NCBI GenBank assembly: GCA_021029095.1
Contig: JAJOHG010000364.1
Span: 1-25,646, forward strand
Direction of reading: 5' to 3'
DNA length: 25,646 bases
From: Phellopilus nigrolimitatus
Taxonomy: Eukaryota > Basidiomycota > Agaricomycetes > Hymenochaetales > Hymenochaetaceae
Shown: positions 1-10,033 of the stretch, in pieces
How positions within the stretch are numbered: the first letter of the stretch is position 1
Layout of the letters: each line of letters opens with the position of its first letter
Made by a program: the position numbers and the translations under genes
The notes under the pieces: model-generated
Databases searched by the model: none
The model's input: the letters and a program-made list of their open reading frames with translations, nothing else
Told to the model about the DNA's origin: nothing

Positions 1-141
1 TCAGGTAGATAGGTCATGGCAAGATTCACAACAATACAAGTGTGCGAATGTGATACCGCAGGTAACATCAAATTCAGCTTTCATTGGACCGAGTATTTAG
101 ACTATATACATCTAGTAGGTCCACCTTTTACTCGAAGTGAG

Positions 142-215
142 AGCGGCATGGCGCAGTGGTTTAGCGCGCAAGGCTCATAACCTTGAGGTCACTGGATCGA
201 TACCAGTTGTCGCTA
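142..215 (+). tRNA. tRNA-iMet: Initiator tRNA-Met (CAT anticodon)
   Basis: A full cloverleaf folds here: a 7-bp acceptor stem beginning A1:T72 with one G:T pair, D stem GCGC/GCGC, anticodon stem CAAGG/CCTTG around loop CTCATAA, 5-nt variable region, and T stem ACTGG/CCAGT around loop ATCGATA. A1:U72 together with A54 and A60 in the T loop are the hallmarks of eukaryotic initiator tRNA, not elongator tRNA-Met, and the whole gene resembles the yeast initiator. Base 215 is the discriminator A. There is no intron. Two details depart from the usual initiator: the anticodon stem has only two of the three consecutive G:C pairs, with A29:U41 in place of G29:C41, and the D loop is longer (AGTGGTTTA). 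The product carries the first methionine to the 40S ribosomal subunit. Confidence 0.93.
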
Positions 216-235
216 TAAATCGTCTCAATGTCTTC

Positions 236-240
236 TTTTT
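236..240 (+). terminator. RNA polymerase III terminator of the tRNA
   Basis: A run of five T on the coding strand, 21 nt after the tRNA 3' end, is the expected pol III stop signal. A T-rich tract continues after it. Confidence 0.7.
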
Positions 241-534
241 GTTTATTCTTTAAAATTTATTATCGATCTTCTGCGCTTAATCTTCATACTGACCTCGGTA
301 AGTACAGTATTGTATTGTATAAGACGCGAAATGAAGAAAGGACAAGTAAAAGGTCTGTGACGGTCAAGTCACAGGACACGTACAAAGTATGCGCGTCGTC
401 GATTCTTCCTCACCCACCACCTTCCGACCAGCGTCATGACCGCCATAACTCAAAAATTTCCTTGGTTCATACGTCAACCTGCAATAGCACTCGTTGGAGA
501 GGGTATATATTGAACTGAATTCTGCGTTAAGGTG
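241..534. other. Spacer between tRNA and MPDU1-like gene
   Basis: No supported gene. It contains a perfect 7-bp inverted repeat, CTGTGAC (355-361) and GTCACAG (368-374), around a 6-nt loop, and a TATATAT stretch near 503-509, a few tens of bases before the first recognisable coding sequence of the next gene. A 96-codon open frame starting at 228 has no recognisable content. Confidence 0.5.
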
Positions 535-1457
535 ATGAGCTTACTGGTTTGAAATATGTAAGAAATGCTATCACTCGCTGGTGGAAGAAACTCAATATCA
601 ATGATGTCGACTGTCTCAAATTCGCTGTATCGAAGGGTCTTGGGCTGGGTATTGTGTTGGAGGTGGTGTTATGAAGCTGCCACAGGCTTTCATTAGTGAG
701 TTTTCCAAGGAAAATTTGGCGGTTACACGTCCTGAACAAATATTTCTCAAGTCCTGAAAGCGCGTTCGGCGCGTGGGCTTTCATTTATTTCGTACATTTC
801 CGAGACGCTGTCATATGCCATCACACTCGCATACTCATATCGGAACGACTTCCCTTTCTCGACCTATGGCGAGAACTTTTTCCTCACTCTTCAGAACGCG
901 CTCATCACGGTTCTTATCGCGTACTACCTTCGTCGGCGCTTCGCCGAGCGCGACCGAACAATCTCTCTGCTCTAGTAACGCTACTCGCGACCATTGTCGG
1001 CGCTTTTGTGCTCTACGCCATCCCACCTTCGACGCTTTCTCTTTTGCAGCTCGGAACACTCCCGCTCAGCGTTTTCTCGAAGCTTCCGCAGATTATGTCG
1101 AACTATCGCGCGCGCTCGACAGGGCAGCTCTCCACGTTCGCCGTCGTGTCTCAGATCGCAGGTTGCCTTGCGCGTCTGTTCACGACCGCCACCGAGGTCG
1201 GCGACTCATTACTCTTTTTAGGATTCGCGCTAGCGCTTGCGTTCAACTGCGTCCTGGGTGCGCAGATGTGGATATATTGGGGTGCAGACTCGGAGGCGAA
1301 AAGTGCAGAAATCGGGAAGGTCTCTGCGGCAGAGAAAGAGAAGTCATGGGACAAGTCGGGGAAGGTGGATATCATTGTACCTCCCGCCTCGCCGACTCCC
1401 GCCCAGGGATTTGTAACCGCTCCTACTGGACGCCGATGGTCCAGGAAAGTCGACTGA
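535..1457 (+). pseudogene. MPDU1: MPDU1 / Lec35-type PQ-loop protein, frame broken
   Basis: Homologue of the mannose-P-dolichol utilisation defect 1 protein, an ER membrane protein of the PQ-loop family needed for use of dolichol-phosphate sugars in glycosylation. Conserved segments appear in order but in different frames: CYHSLVEE (566-589), NINDVDCLKFAVSKGLGLGI (594-653), GGGVMKLPQ (659-685), then, across a clean 56-nt intron (696-751), LKARSARGLSF and YISETLSYAITLAYS, and finally the second PQ-loop SKLPQIMSNYRARSTGQLS and the C-terminal helices to the stop at 1455-1457. Both PQ motifs survive. Frame is lost near 588-590 (one extra A), at 651-658 (one base missing, GTGTT where GTGGTT would keep frame) and near 945-962 (one base missing). 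The N-terminus before CYHSL is not recognisable and the start is a guess. It is a pseudogene unless these are sequencing errors. Confidence 0.8.
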
Positions 1458-1958
1458 AGGCGCACCATGTCTATACAGTTTTCACCTTTGTACTTCCTTT
1501 TGCTGATTAATCTTATTGGGTTATTGTCAAGCGTGATCCCTCAGATGTTCAGACGAGGCGGTTTTTGGATAATCTCTTCGGCACTCCTTACCACTTGGGA
1601 GGTTGTTGAGCTTTACGTCAAGTCCTCAGCTATTGTGAACACTATGGTCCCTCATTGCCTGACTTTAAAATCGCGCTTGCTTGCTGCGGCTCAATGTAAC
1701 AGCGTAGTAAGGGAGCAGGCACAGTAAAGGGATTCAATGGATGAGCCTCAGACTTACTTTATGCAAACTGAGTTATCAAGAATCGTATAACTTTTAGTAA
1801 GATAGCCATTTCGCAGACTTCTTATTTTGATTTTACATGTGACTTCACTCTGGGTTATCAATAGCAGTAAACAACATGGCGCATGCGCTCCCTTTGTTGC
1901 TTCGCTTCGACCTGACTCTTGACCGCATCACTGGAATATTCCGCGTCATTACTCCTGC
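1458..1958. other. Intergenic, MPDU1-like 3' flank and F-box promoter
   Basis: An 86-codon open frame (1467-1727) has no family resemblance and looks like chance. No TATA box or repeat stands out before the F-box gene start at 1959. Confidence 0.45.
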
Positions 1959-3853
1959 ATGTCTACAGCAGATAATAAGAGAAGATGTTTGGTGAACAAG
2001 CTCCCGATCGAAATCTTGTCTTTAGTGTTTACATTTGGTCTGATTCTGTTCCGAATATCTCGAACTGAACAATTCACTGATCGGCGTCTTCAGGTTGGCA
2101 CAGTGGAATTGATTTTCATGACGAGTCTTACGCCTCGACTTACAAATATGATGTACCGGTTAGCGAAGGTATGAGAAGTCGTTCGACGGTAATTCACTTG
2201 GTTTCGATCTGTCGTAGCTTAGTATATAGCAGATGGCTCGAATCGGTATTTTGAACAAGAAGCCGAAGGTACGAGTGCAGCTCCTTCGACCGTGAACGCA
2301 TACTGATTGGACTTATTCGAGTAGAGGGGTTTGAGACTCCAAATTGCTTGAAGCCTTACAATGTCACGGTTTCTCATGTGTGCCGCCTCTGGAGATACGT
2401 CGCGCTCAGCACGCCCACAATTTGGACGCAGATATATTTCTCCGTGTGGGAGATGCCGCCATTTGAACGGTGCAGGGAGTGGTGCAGGCGGTCTAAAACA
2501 TCCCCTCTTCGCTTCAAAATCGACATCGCAAGCCCGTCATTTTCTTGCAGACGACTCTGCCGATACCAAGGTCGCAACCCAGACGGTTCGGTGCCATTCA
2601 TGCAGCTTTTCGCCCCTTTAAGCTCAGTGAAGCAAGGAGGTAACCCATTGAACAACCAACTTTTCGAGAAATACGGGCACGAGGAGCTCGCGAGCATTTT
2701 TGACATCATAACACCCCTAGTCTCACAGTGGGAGTCTCTCGAACTTAGCACTATATCGTTTTCCCTCGCGCAGGAGGCAATGAATCGCATGGCAAAATGC
2801 ACACAGGGCGCTCCTCTGCTAAGGACCCTCATGGTCACGTTTGATAATAACGATTACGATTCTGACATGAATTTGTTTTCGTTCAGAGACGAAATGGGAA
2901 ACCCGCGCATGCTCTTTGGGGGCTTCACGCCTCTACTTGAGTCGGTTAGGTTGGATCATATTCGTATGAGCTGGTCGCAGCTAATTATCCCACCGTCGTC
3001 TTTGATGCAAAACACGTGGAAAGGACTGACGGAGTTGTGTCTTTCTCGTCTCCATCCAAGATTACGACCCACTTACGAGGATTTCGTGAAAATGCTCGAG
3101 GCCTCCCCGAATCTGAACGAACTGCGGCTGATAAACGCAGGCCCTCAAATGCCTACTTCACCATCAGCTATCTCTACTATATACCTTCCTTCACTGTGGG
3201 CGCTCAAATTGGATCTCGATGCACAGACAGCTTCCCATGTCCTGAATACCCTCTATGTACCACATGTCAAACAATTGTCTTTCGCCATTGATTCGGCTGG
3301 AGAGAATGAGGGTCTTTGTGTCTACAAACGTCTATCCCAGCCGATGCGTCACCCAACCATCATCCCTATGATGGCATTTTCAAACGCGGAGGAAGAAGAG
3401 AGCCTGTTGAATTCACAACTACCGATACTTCACGGCGTCCAGACGCTATGTTTATCAGACGTGGACCATACAGGTCCACCCCAGGAAGACATACACAGAT
3501 TTTTCAAAGCTGCACCATCCTTGGAGGAACTTGCACTGGATCTGCATCGTATCGATATAGGATTCTTGTGGGGCATTGAATGTGATATAAAAGATGAAGA
3601 TTCCTCCGAGGGTGTTCTTTGCACAGAGCTCGATACATTGGTTATATGCGGACCGATGGAAATAGATCCTGATGTAATGAGGGCAGCAAATTCCCGTATG
3701 TTCGCCGACTACCCATTGAGCAGGCTGCTCGTGGATACTGGAGGGACGGACCTGTCGAAGCAAATGTACACAGATCCCGAGTTTTGTTGCAACCATGACT
3801 CCGTCGAGTTCATTGACTTCGAGAAATATTTAGAAACGATCGAGAATAATTAA
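1959..3853 (+). CDS. F-box domain protein, agaricomycete type
   Basis: Four-exon model: 1959-2037, 2094-2168, 2233-2268, 2322-3853, giving 573 residues. Introns of 56, 64 and 53 nt have GT/AG ends; the first and third contain CTGAT-type branch sites, and phases match throughout. The F-box is split by the introns: NKLPIEILSLVF (about residues 13-24) in exon 1, an acidic insert (FHDESY...FEQEAE), then VSHVCRLWRYVALSTPTIW (80-98) in exon 4. This motif order with an acidic insert is typical of the greatly expanded F-box-like families of mushrooms. The long C-terminal part has leucine-rich, LRR-like spacing (LTELCLSRL, LNELRL, LEELALDL) that probably reads substrates. By family, the F-box would bind Skp1 in an SCF ubiquitin ligase; the target is unknown. 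The start is the first ATG in frame with the F-box. Confidence 0.85.
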
Positions 3854-4199
3854 TATCCAGGTATGATGCAATGCTTTATGGTCATCTTCGCTGATAACTC
3901 ACTACTAGTCATCCATAGCCGAAAACTTGAAGCATCTTGCATTATAATCGGATGGCATCAGACTCAATCGGCGTTGGAAGCAGATAGACAGTACGAGTAG
4001 CGATGGTTTATTGGATGATCGGAGGATAGCACGTCGCATCCGGTCCGTGATTGGAGAGATGCATGATTAGCCTTGCCATCTTTTGAACTTCGAAAGTTCC
4101 GAGAGGAGGCGAGCACGTTCGTTCAATAGTGCAAGAGTGTGCTGAGACGGTGATGTATGGCGTGTGACAATCCCATGTGTGCTTTGTGTTTCAGTCTTA
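3854..4199. other. Convergent 3' intergenic spacer
   Basis: 346 nt between the stops of the F-box gene (+) and the DUF5745 gene (-). It should hold both 3' UTRs and poly(A) sites. No open frame or repeat worth reporting. Confidence 0.5.
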
Positions 4200-5235
4200 T
4201 TACGAGGCGGTGTACGCAAATGCGCACCCTAGAAGAAGGATTCGAGGCGATAAGCAATCCGTCTGACTCATTGAAATCTGGCTTACAGAAAGACGCGGCT
4301 TGATGGTCCCCACGTTGTGAGTAAGCGACTGCGATCTAAGCGACGTCTCTTCTTTCCATGCCTCATATGACTTGAGTTCGCTATCGAAGTCAATCTTCTC
4401 CAAGTGCCCTGTTGAACGAAGAGGAGGGATCACAGTTGAGCAGTCTGACATGTCCGGTGGACAATGGCAGAAAGAATCGTCGATATGGTCTTCGACGGAG
4501 TCTGCTTCACTGTTATGTCTCAACGGACTCTGTCTCCTGCGCATTCGTGATTGTGGAAAATCATCCACGTTGCGTACTCTCGATATTGTACGAGACCCAT
4601 CGTCAAAATTAGGGAGAGCGTCATCTTCAGATTCATCGTGAACACTCATAGTTGTCTGCGACTCGTCAAAGCTCCGTGTCGTATGCATCAACAGAGACGA
4701 GTCGTGACTTGTTGAGGCTGTAGAGTGTAGTGAGGGTGACGGAGGTGGTTTAGCATTCTCAGACCTCCTTATGGCCTCCCTTGGTAAGGCAATATTCCCG
4801 ACAGACAATCCATCCCCCGAAATGTAGTTCATCTTCTTCCCAAGCCAACATAGAATCTCTGCAACGTATACCACTTCTTCATGCTGTCCTTCTGCCAGAC
4901 GCCTCGGGTCTATCTCTTCTAGGCCAACATCGACACCAAGAACGTCGTCTTCGAGGACTCCTATGAATATCTTCATAGCCTCCACACGAGCAGGGTAGGT
5001 TGCTGATTTCCGCGTTTCCGCGGAGACCGGGAGACGAGTTCTGAGCATAGACTCGAAAGTGGCAAGGATCAGGGACGGCGTAAGATCGAAAGGATTCTTC
5101 AGGGCGATCGGAATCCCCAGACCAGTTAAAAGAGAGTTGAGAGTCAAGACAAGCGTATCTGCGAAATGAAATACAATTAGAATGTCTCAGCTTCTGCATT
5201 CCGTTGCCCGTACCCTCGTCCAGTTTTTCGACCAT
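4200..5235 (-). CDS. DUF5745 (CEP95-like, CH-related) domain protein
   Basis: Two exons on the minus strand: 5235-5214 (MVEKLDE) and 5158-4200, joined across a 55-nt GT-AG intron, giving 326 residues. The first about 110 residues (LNSLLTGLGIPIAL, PFDLTPSLILATFESML, MKIFIGVLEDDVLG, then DPRRLA and VVYVAEILCWLG) fit DUF5745, a calponin-homology-like fold also found at the N-terminus of animal CEP95; the assignment is from memory of the family pattern. The rest (residues about 125-326) is low-complexity, rich in Ser, Asp and Arg, and probably disordered, with many possible phosphosites. A spindle-pole or microtubule role is only an inference from CEP95. It starts 437 nt from the FAD oxidase, transcribed away from it. 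The small first exon rests on the ATG and splice phase and is less certain than exon 2. Confidence 0.75.
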
Positions 5236-5615
5236 ACTTCTTCAGATGCAGTGTGTCGGTTTATCACCAAGATTTCGAGTTCGTGCATGCTGGTTCACAT
5301 AGCGATTGTCGTGGGATTCAGCTGCCCCATTGCAGTCCGTATTTGGTTCGTGCGAATATCGCGCTCACGTAAAAGCCACATCGTCAAAAGCCATCACTGT
5401 GCTTACCACTTGAAGTGATATTAAAGCGGATCGACAATCCCTCGTGTCTATTGTACTCATTCTATCTCGATTGGTTTGCCGTTGTCCAACAAAATCGCGC
5501 TCAGTGGGCGCTCTTGCACCGATAACTTGATGGCTTCCACCTCGCCGAGCGAATTCGCGCGACGTGCCGGAGCAAATGGGATTCAACATGAGTCCAGTAA
5601 TTCATATCGCCTGCC

Positions 5616-5621
5616 TATAAA
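5616..5621 (+). promoter_or_regulatory. TATA box of the FAD oxidase gene
   Basis: TATAAA lies 52 nt before the ATG at 5673. A start site about 30 nt downstream would leave a 5' UTR of roughly 20-30 nt. The sequence is a perfect core-promoter match at a sensible place, but function is inferred. Confidence 0.5.
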
Positions 5622-5672
5622 GCTGCATATTGGGATCGTCCTTCAACTAGACAACACGGTTTTCAGTCCGTC

Positions 5673-6710
5673 ATGTCCTCCTTCACGCAGTTCCAAAGCT
5701 CTTTCAAAGGCGACATTGTCACTCCTGGCCATCCGGAATATGAGAAGGCCATTCTTCGCTGGGCGGTCCAGGCTGTTCGACGCGCCAAGATCGTCGCGTT
5801 CGTAAGAGACGAAGACGATGTATCGCGTGCCATAAAGTACGCGACTGCAGAGAAGCTGCCGCTCGCGATTCGCGGCGGCGGACATAGTACCCCAGGTGCT
5901 TCATCTAGCGAAGGCGGACTCGTTATCGATCTTTCAAGGTTCCTCAATGGGGTTCGCATCGACTCTGAGAAAAGGCTCGCGTATGTTGGTGGTGGTGCGC
6001 TCTGGGGAGCGGTCGACAATGCTGCGATCAAGTTTGGTCTGGCAACAGTTGGAGGAACTGTGAACCATGTAAGTTTCTTTCTTGTCCTGCTCTTCTTCGG
6101 GTTCATATACTGATTATTTTTCTTCAAGACCGGCGTGGGAGGGTGAATATATATCTGATTCTCATTCAATATATTTTGACTAAAAACGCGCAGTCTTACT
6201 CTTGGAGGAGGATTTGGATATCTTTCGTCCGCGCACGGACACACTATCGATAATCTCGTGCAAGTAAGTCTTCATATACCGTATCTCTAAAAAAGTAAGG
6301 TAATTGATCATTGTCCTTTCGTTAGGCAAAAATGGTCCTGGCGAACGGATCCATCGTCACAGCCAGCGAGACCGAAAACGAAGACCTTTTCTGGGCGATA
6401 AGGGGCGGCGGTAGTAACTTCGGCGTCTGTACCGAATTCGTGTTTAGGCTGCACGAGCAGCGAACCCCGAGGACGCGAAGGACAAGGGCTACGCGGGCTT
6501 CAGTACGTCCATGCTATTCATAGATGACTTCAACAAATTATCAACTTATGTTCTTTCTTTTCCTTGATTGAAGTCGGAGACGAGGACCTTCCTGTCAGCC
6601 GCTCGCAGACATTATTCGGAGACAACTACCCGCGCCTCCAGCAGCTCAAAAAGAAGTACGACCCGGAGTTACTCTTCAACAAGTGGTACCCAATCGAACC
6701 AGCACGGTGA
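5673..6710 (+). pseudogene. FAD-linked oxidase (PCMH/BBE-like), internal deletion
   Basis: Exons 5673-6068, 6129-6142 (14 nt), 6194-6263, 6326-6502 and 6574-6710 join in phase at GT/AG sites. The N-terminal half is a good PCMH-type FAD-binding domain: IRGGGHSTPG with His71 at the place of the covalent histidyl-FAD link, then [37 protein letters not shown]. The C-terminus is also family-like: FGDNYPRLQQLKKKYDPELLF, ending NKWYPIEPAR. Between them, where the berberine-bridge-type family has some 200 residues of substrate domain, almost nothing remains. After FRLHEQR (to 6463) the continuing sequence [13 protein letters not shown] is in another frame, so a deletion junction lies near 6455-6466. 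Unspliced, exon 4 reaches a stop at 6521-6523. The product would lack the substrate site; the family oxidises alcohols, sugars or alkaloid-like compounds. Confidence 0.8.
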
Positions 6711-6873
6711 ATTCATGGGGAGCTGAAGATATAAAGCTATCTGTAGTACTTCTTATTTATTTGCAGATTAATGTACAAAAGAGAGGTTCGAGAAATATCA
6801 CAACCCCGCTCCATTTGCTTCCGCACCGTGCGTCAAACCAGCCGAAGGAAAGAGAGAAAAAAATTGAAAGTGT

Positions 6874-8959
6874 TTAATGGTCCGCTTCCTCCCATGTACG
6901 GCCAACCGTCTTGGCAAGGTCTGCCTGGGTAATCTGCTTTCCGCTCGTGAAATAGCCTGCAGCGATCTTAGCGTCGATCTCGACGCGCGAATCGGGCGGA
7001 ATGAGGTGATCTAGGGTTAGTGGTCAACTTAAACACGGACGTACGGGAAATAATAGAATTTGGGACAAACCAGGGAGGTCGTAGCGCTTGCGGATGGTGA
7101 TACCTGACTGGACGATCGCGTTGTATTTCCTACAATTTCGAAAAGCAAAATTAAAAAATGAGCCCCAAGATCACTTCGCTAAACGCACATGTCGCTCATA
7201 GACACCATGTTGTCGATCTTGGTGATACCGAGCCAGTGGAGGATGTCGGGCATGAGCGCCTGGAAGCGCATATCTTTCACGCCCGCGATGAGCTCCGTCG
7301 ACTTGAAGTACTTGTCCGCCGAGTCGCCGCCGCGCTTGCGCAAATTGTACACGAGGTACCTGGGCGTAAGTAAAGGCGTTTACAATTAATAAGCTGGCCA
7401 ATCATCGGAAGATGGAAAGACGAACTTGGTGACCTCACCGAGCGCGCGGCCCTCCTTGCGGAAGTAGACGACGACGCCGACGCCCCCGCGCTGTGCGCAG
7501 CGAACGCACTCTTCGATTGCGAAGGTGAGGTACGGCTTGCACGTGCATATGTCGGAGCCAAAGACATCAGAACCGTTACCTGCAGAAAACGCATCGCCAT
7601 GAGCAAAGCAAACGGAAAGAAACGTAAATCGAATCGAGCATACACTCGTCATGAACGCGAAGCGTGAGCTCTTTTGTCTCGTCGCGCATATACTCAGGAG
7701 GACCGACTGGACAGATGTCAGTCGCGAGGTAAAGCAGAAAATAGAGCAGACGTACATATGTAGACAGTCAGACCACCAATAGGAGGTAGGAATACTTTTA
7801 CATCTGGGCGAGTGATGAGTTCCGGGTACATTCCTCCGGTATCTTCGAACAGAGCGCGGCGCAAGAGCGATTCGGAACTAATGGTACGTTAGATACAAAT
7901 GATCTACTCGTGTTACAAAAGGCAAACTACTCACATGCCAAACCGATCCGCCACACCCGGTAAGTACCATACTGGTTCAACTGCCGCTTTGCTAGTGACG
8001 AGTTCAATTCCCGGGTCGGCTGAGCTTTCCGTCCTATCCTCATTCAGGAGCGGTCTGCTCTTGATGACAATCTTGTTGTCAATCGGTATCTCGCCCTTGC
8101 GCGCCGCCTCGTCGAGTTCAGACAGCTTGATATGTGCCTTCGTGACGGCAATGCTTGGGCGGATATCGAGGCCTTTCCCCTCCACCTCGTCGCGGAATAT
8201 CTGCGGGACAAGGTGGCCCCATGGATCAAAGGAGACGATCTTCCCCGGGTCGAACCATGCGGGAACAGGCGGGACGGGCACAGGCGGCTCGGTGAGTGAA
8301 TAATCCGGCTTGTGCGTCGGCGACAGCGTGCCGAGCGCGATTGCGAGCGCGCGGTAAATGGAGTACGAGCCGGAATGTGCGCCGATGGCGTTGCGGTGCT
8401 TGATGGACGGCACGAGACGCGAGCAGATGACAGGCCCACGGACCTTAGGATCTTCGGCACCCCAGACGAGCGGGTACGGCTTGATGCCGTGCTGGTCCGG
8501 GTAAGCTGCGAGGTAGGAATTATCATACGCTCGGTCAGCGAAGCAGCCCCTGAGATGACGAAACTAAGAACCCACTTGTGAGGATGACGCGAGACGGAAA
8601 TAGAGCGCGTTCTCTCTCCTTTTCCGACGGTAGAGCGTGGTCGCTACGAGAGGGCGAACCGAGCGTCGAGGGCAGTGAGGAGGACAGCGCGGGGATGGAT
8701 GCGGAGGGCGAGGCGTGGGGGTCGATCATGAGTAGCGCGGACGGCGTCTCGCGGCCTGGAGTCGGAAAGCCATTTGTATGTGGGCGTGGCGAGCCCGGTG
8801 TCAGGATGGAGTCGACCTGGGAGCATGCCAGGTGCAACGTTAAGCAACGGTACATCAAGAGTACTTACAACGCACCTTGGCGGAGAGCACCTGCTGGGAC
8901 TTCTGCAGGTCCTGGAGCTGAGCGAGAATTTGGGTGAGTACGGCGTCTGAGGCAGACAT
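6874..8959 (-). CDS. URC1: Urc1, GTP cyclohydrolase II-like uracil catabolism protein
   Basis: Nine exons, 533 residues, no frame break: 8959-8876, 8816-8576, 8505-7935, 7877-7756, 7706-7644, 7579-7426, 7359-7189, 7129-7071, 7010-6874; introns are 49-70 nt. The N-terminus (MSASDAVLTQILAQLQDLQK) looks coiled-coil and is followed by a Ser/Pro-rich linker. The GTP cyclohydrolase N-terminal domain (KIVSFDPWGHLVPQIF, DIRPSIAVTKAHIKL, EPVWYLPGVADRFG) precedes a RibA-like core. The three zinc cysteines are present as Cys361, Cys372 and Cys374, with the C-x10-C-x-C spacing of bacterial RibA, followed by VVVYFRKEGRALGEVTK. The family acts in the fungal URC pathway, which uses uracil as nitrogen source, rather than in riboflavin synthesis; that choice rests on the fused N-terminal domain. 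Its stop faces the FAD oxidase stop 163 nt away. Upstream DNA carries clustered GATA sites, suggesting nitrogen regulation. Confidence 0.92.
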
Positions 8960-9098
8960 GGCTCGTTCGTTGATGTTGCCGTCGTCGCCGGTGTCGTCGA
9001 AGTCGACGTCAAAGGCAGAATGAGTGGGTGCGCGTTAAAGGCGTGTCGCCGCGTCCTGGGCTACGGCACCGTGTCGGCAGTTTCCGAAAAGAAGCAAA

Positions 9099-9124
9099 TT
9101 AGACTCTTGTTAGACTCTTAGACT
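9099..9124 (-). repeat. Triple TTAGACT direct repeat upstream of URC1
   Basis: TTAGACT occurs at 9099-9105, 9110-9116 and 9118-9124 on the plus strand, about 140-165 nt upstream of the URC1 ATG. The first two copies extend to TTAGACTC. It could be a protein-binding element or chance. Confidence 0.4.
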
Positions 9125-9244
9125 GCTAATTATATGGATCCAAGGGTCGTCCTTTCGTCGTCAACGTCGTCGCGGAAAGAGGAGAAAGACGAACAGTATG
9201 CATTATTTGGCATTTTATGCTAAAGGGAAGCCAGGCACGCGCTC

Positions 9245-9485
9245 TTATCTAAACTTTCGTGCTTGTTCATCCTTCCGACGAAGCGGCAATTCGAGATAAG
9301 GCTCGAACGTTCGCAGCGGGGCTATCGGAGGCTATCTGCACATGCACCGTCGTCGTCCTCCCCCTGGCTGCAGATAGCTCGTAGCTAGCCGTCACTGAAT
9401 GTTCCTGGCGACGACTGACGACTCTGTTCGATGGTGGTCTCGTCTGCCCAAATATCTTCTTTCGTTGCCTAAGAATTGCTTATCT
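9245..9485 (-). promoter_or_regulatory. Cluster of HGATAR (GATA-factor) sites upstream of URC1
   Basis: Six matches to HGATAR on either strand: TTATCT 9245-9250, AGATAA 9294-9299, CTATCG 9322-9327, CTATCT 9332-9337, AGATAG 9372-9377 and TTATCT 9480-9485. They lie 286-526 nt before the URC1 start. Fungal AreA/NIT2-type GATA factors bind this sequence to switch on use of poor nitrogen sources. For equal base composition about 0.7 match would be expected in 241 bp. Confidence 0.4.
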
Positions 9486-10033
9486 CGGCTATTGGTCGAG
9501 CGGCCGACGCCCGCAGGACTCGGAAAACAATGCCCTAGACGAGCAAGGACTGAAGTTATATATTGAGGTACCACTGCGCGTCGAACTGCACCGTGTCTTG
9601 CGGTTGTAATACAAGGTTGTGAATGCACTACCTCCGACGAACGTGTTTGGCGGTGTTCTTGTACCGTGTCTACTGGGTCTCCCTTAGCGCGCATTTCTGC
9701 ACAATTTTGCAGATTGCGAGATAGCTGGCGGTTTGTGTGAGTTTTTGTCTTCTTCATTCGCACCGTGTTGTTGATGGTCTCCCAAGACGCCATACCATAC
9801 GACGTTCACACATTCTCTACTTGCCGACCAATAATTTGAACGCGCGATGACCAACAACACTGAAGAGACAGTGCGCAAAATCTGTATTTAAATTTATATT
9901 TGGCGAGAAACGCCTCTATGATGTTGACTAGCTTTTGCTTTTGAAAACCAAAAAACCAATATTGATGCAGGCAGGGCATTGCAATATGTCGGCGAGTCAT
10001 TGAGATGTAATGTGCATTCGTCTGTATACTTAC
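9486..10033. other. Gene-poor stretch
   Basis: Open frames here (for example 9392-9793 and 9684-9878 on the minus strand) show no recognisable domain and no conserved splice pattern. No repeats or RNA genes were seen. Confidence 0.4.

Noticed and set aside
773..1510. 245-codon frame overlapping the MPDU1 relic
   Set aside because: Shadow frame; the PQ-loop motifs lie in the other frames.
7011..7020. CTAACCCTAG on the minus strand, telomere-like
   Set aside because: A single unit at the 3' end of URC1 intron 8; it is an intron acceptor, not a telomeric repeat.
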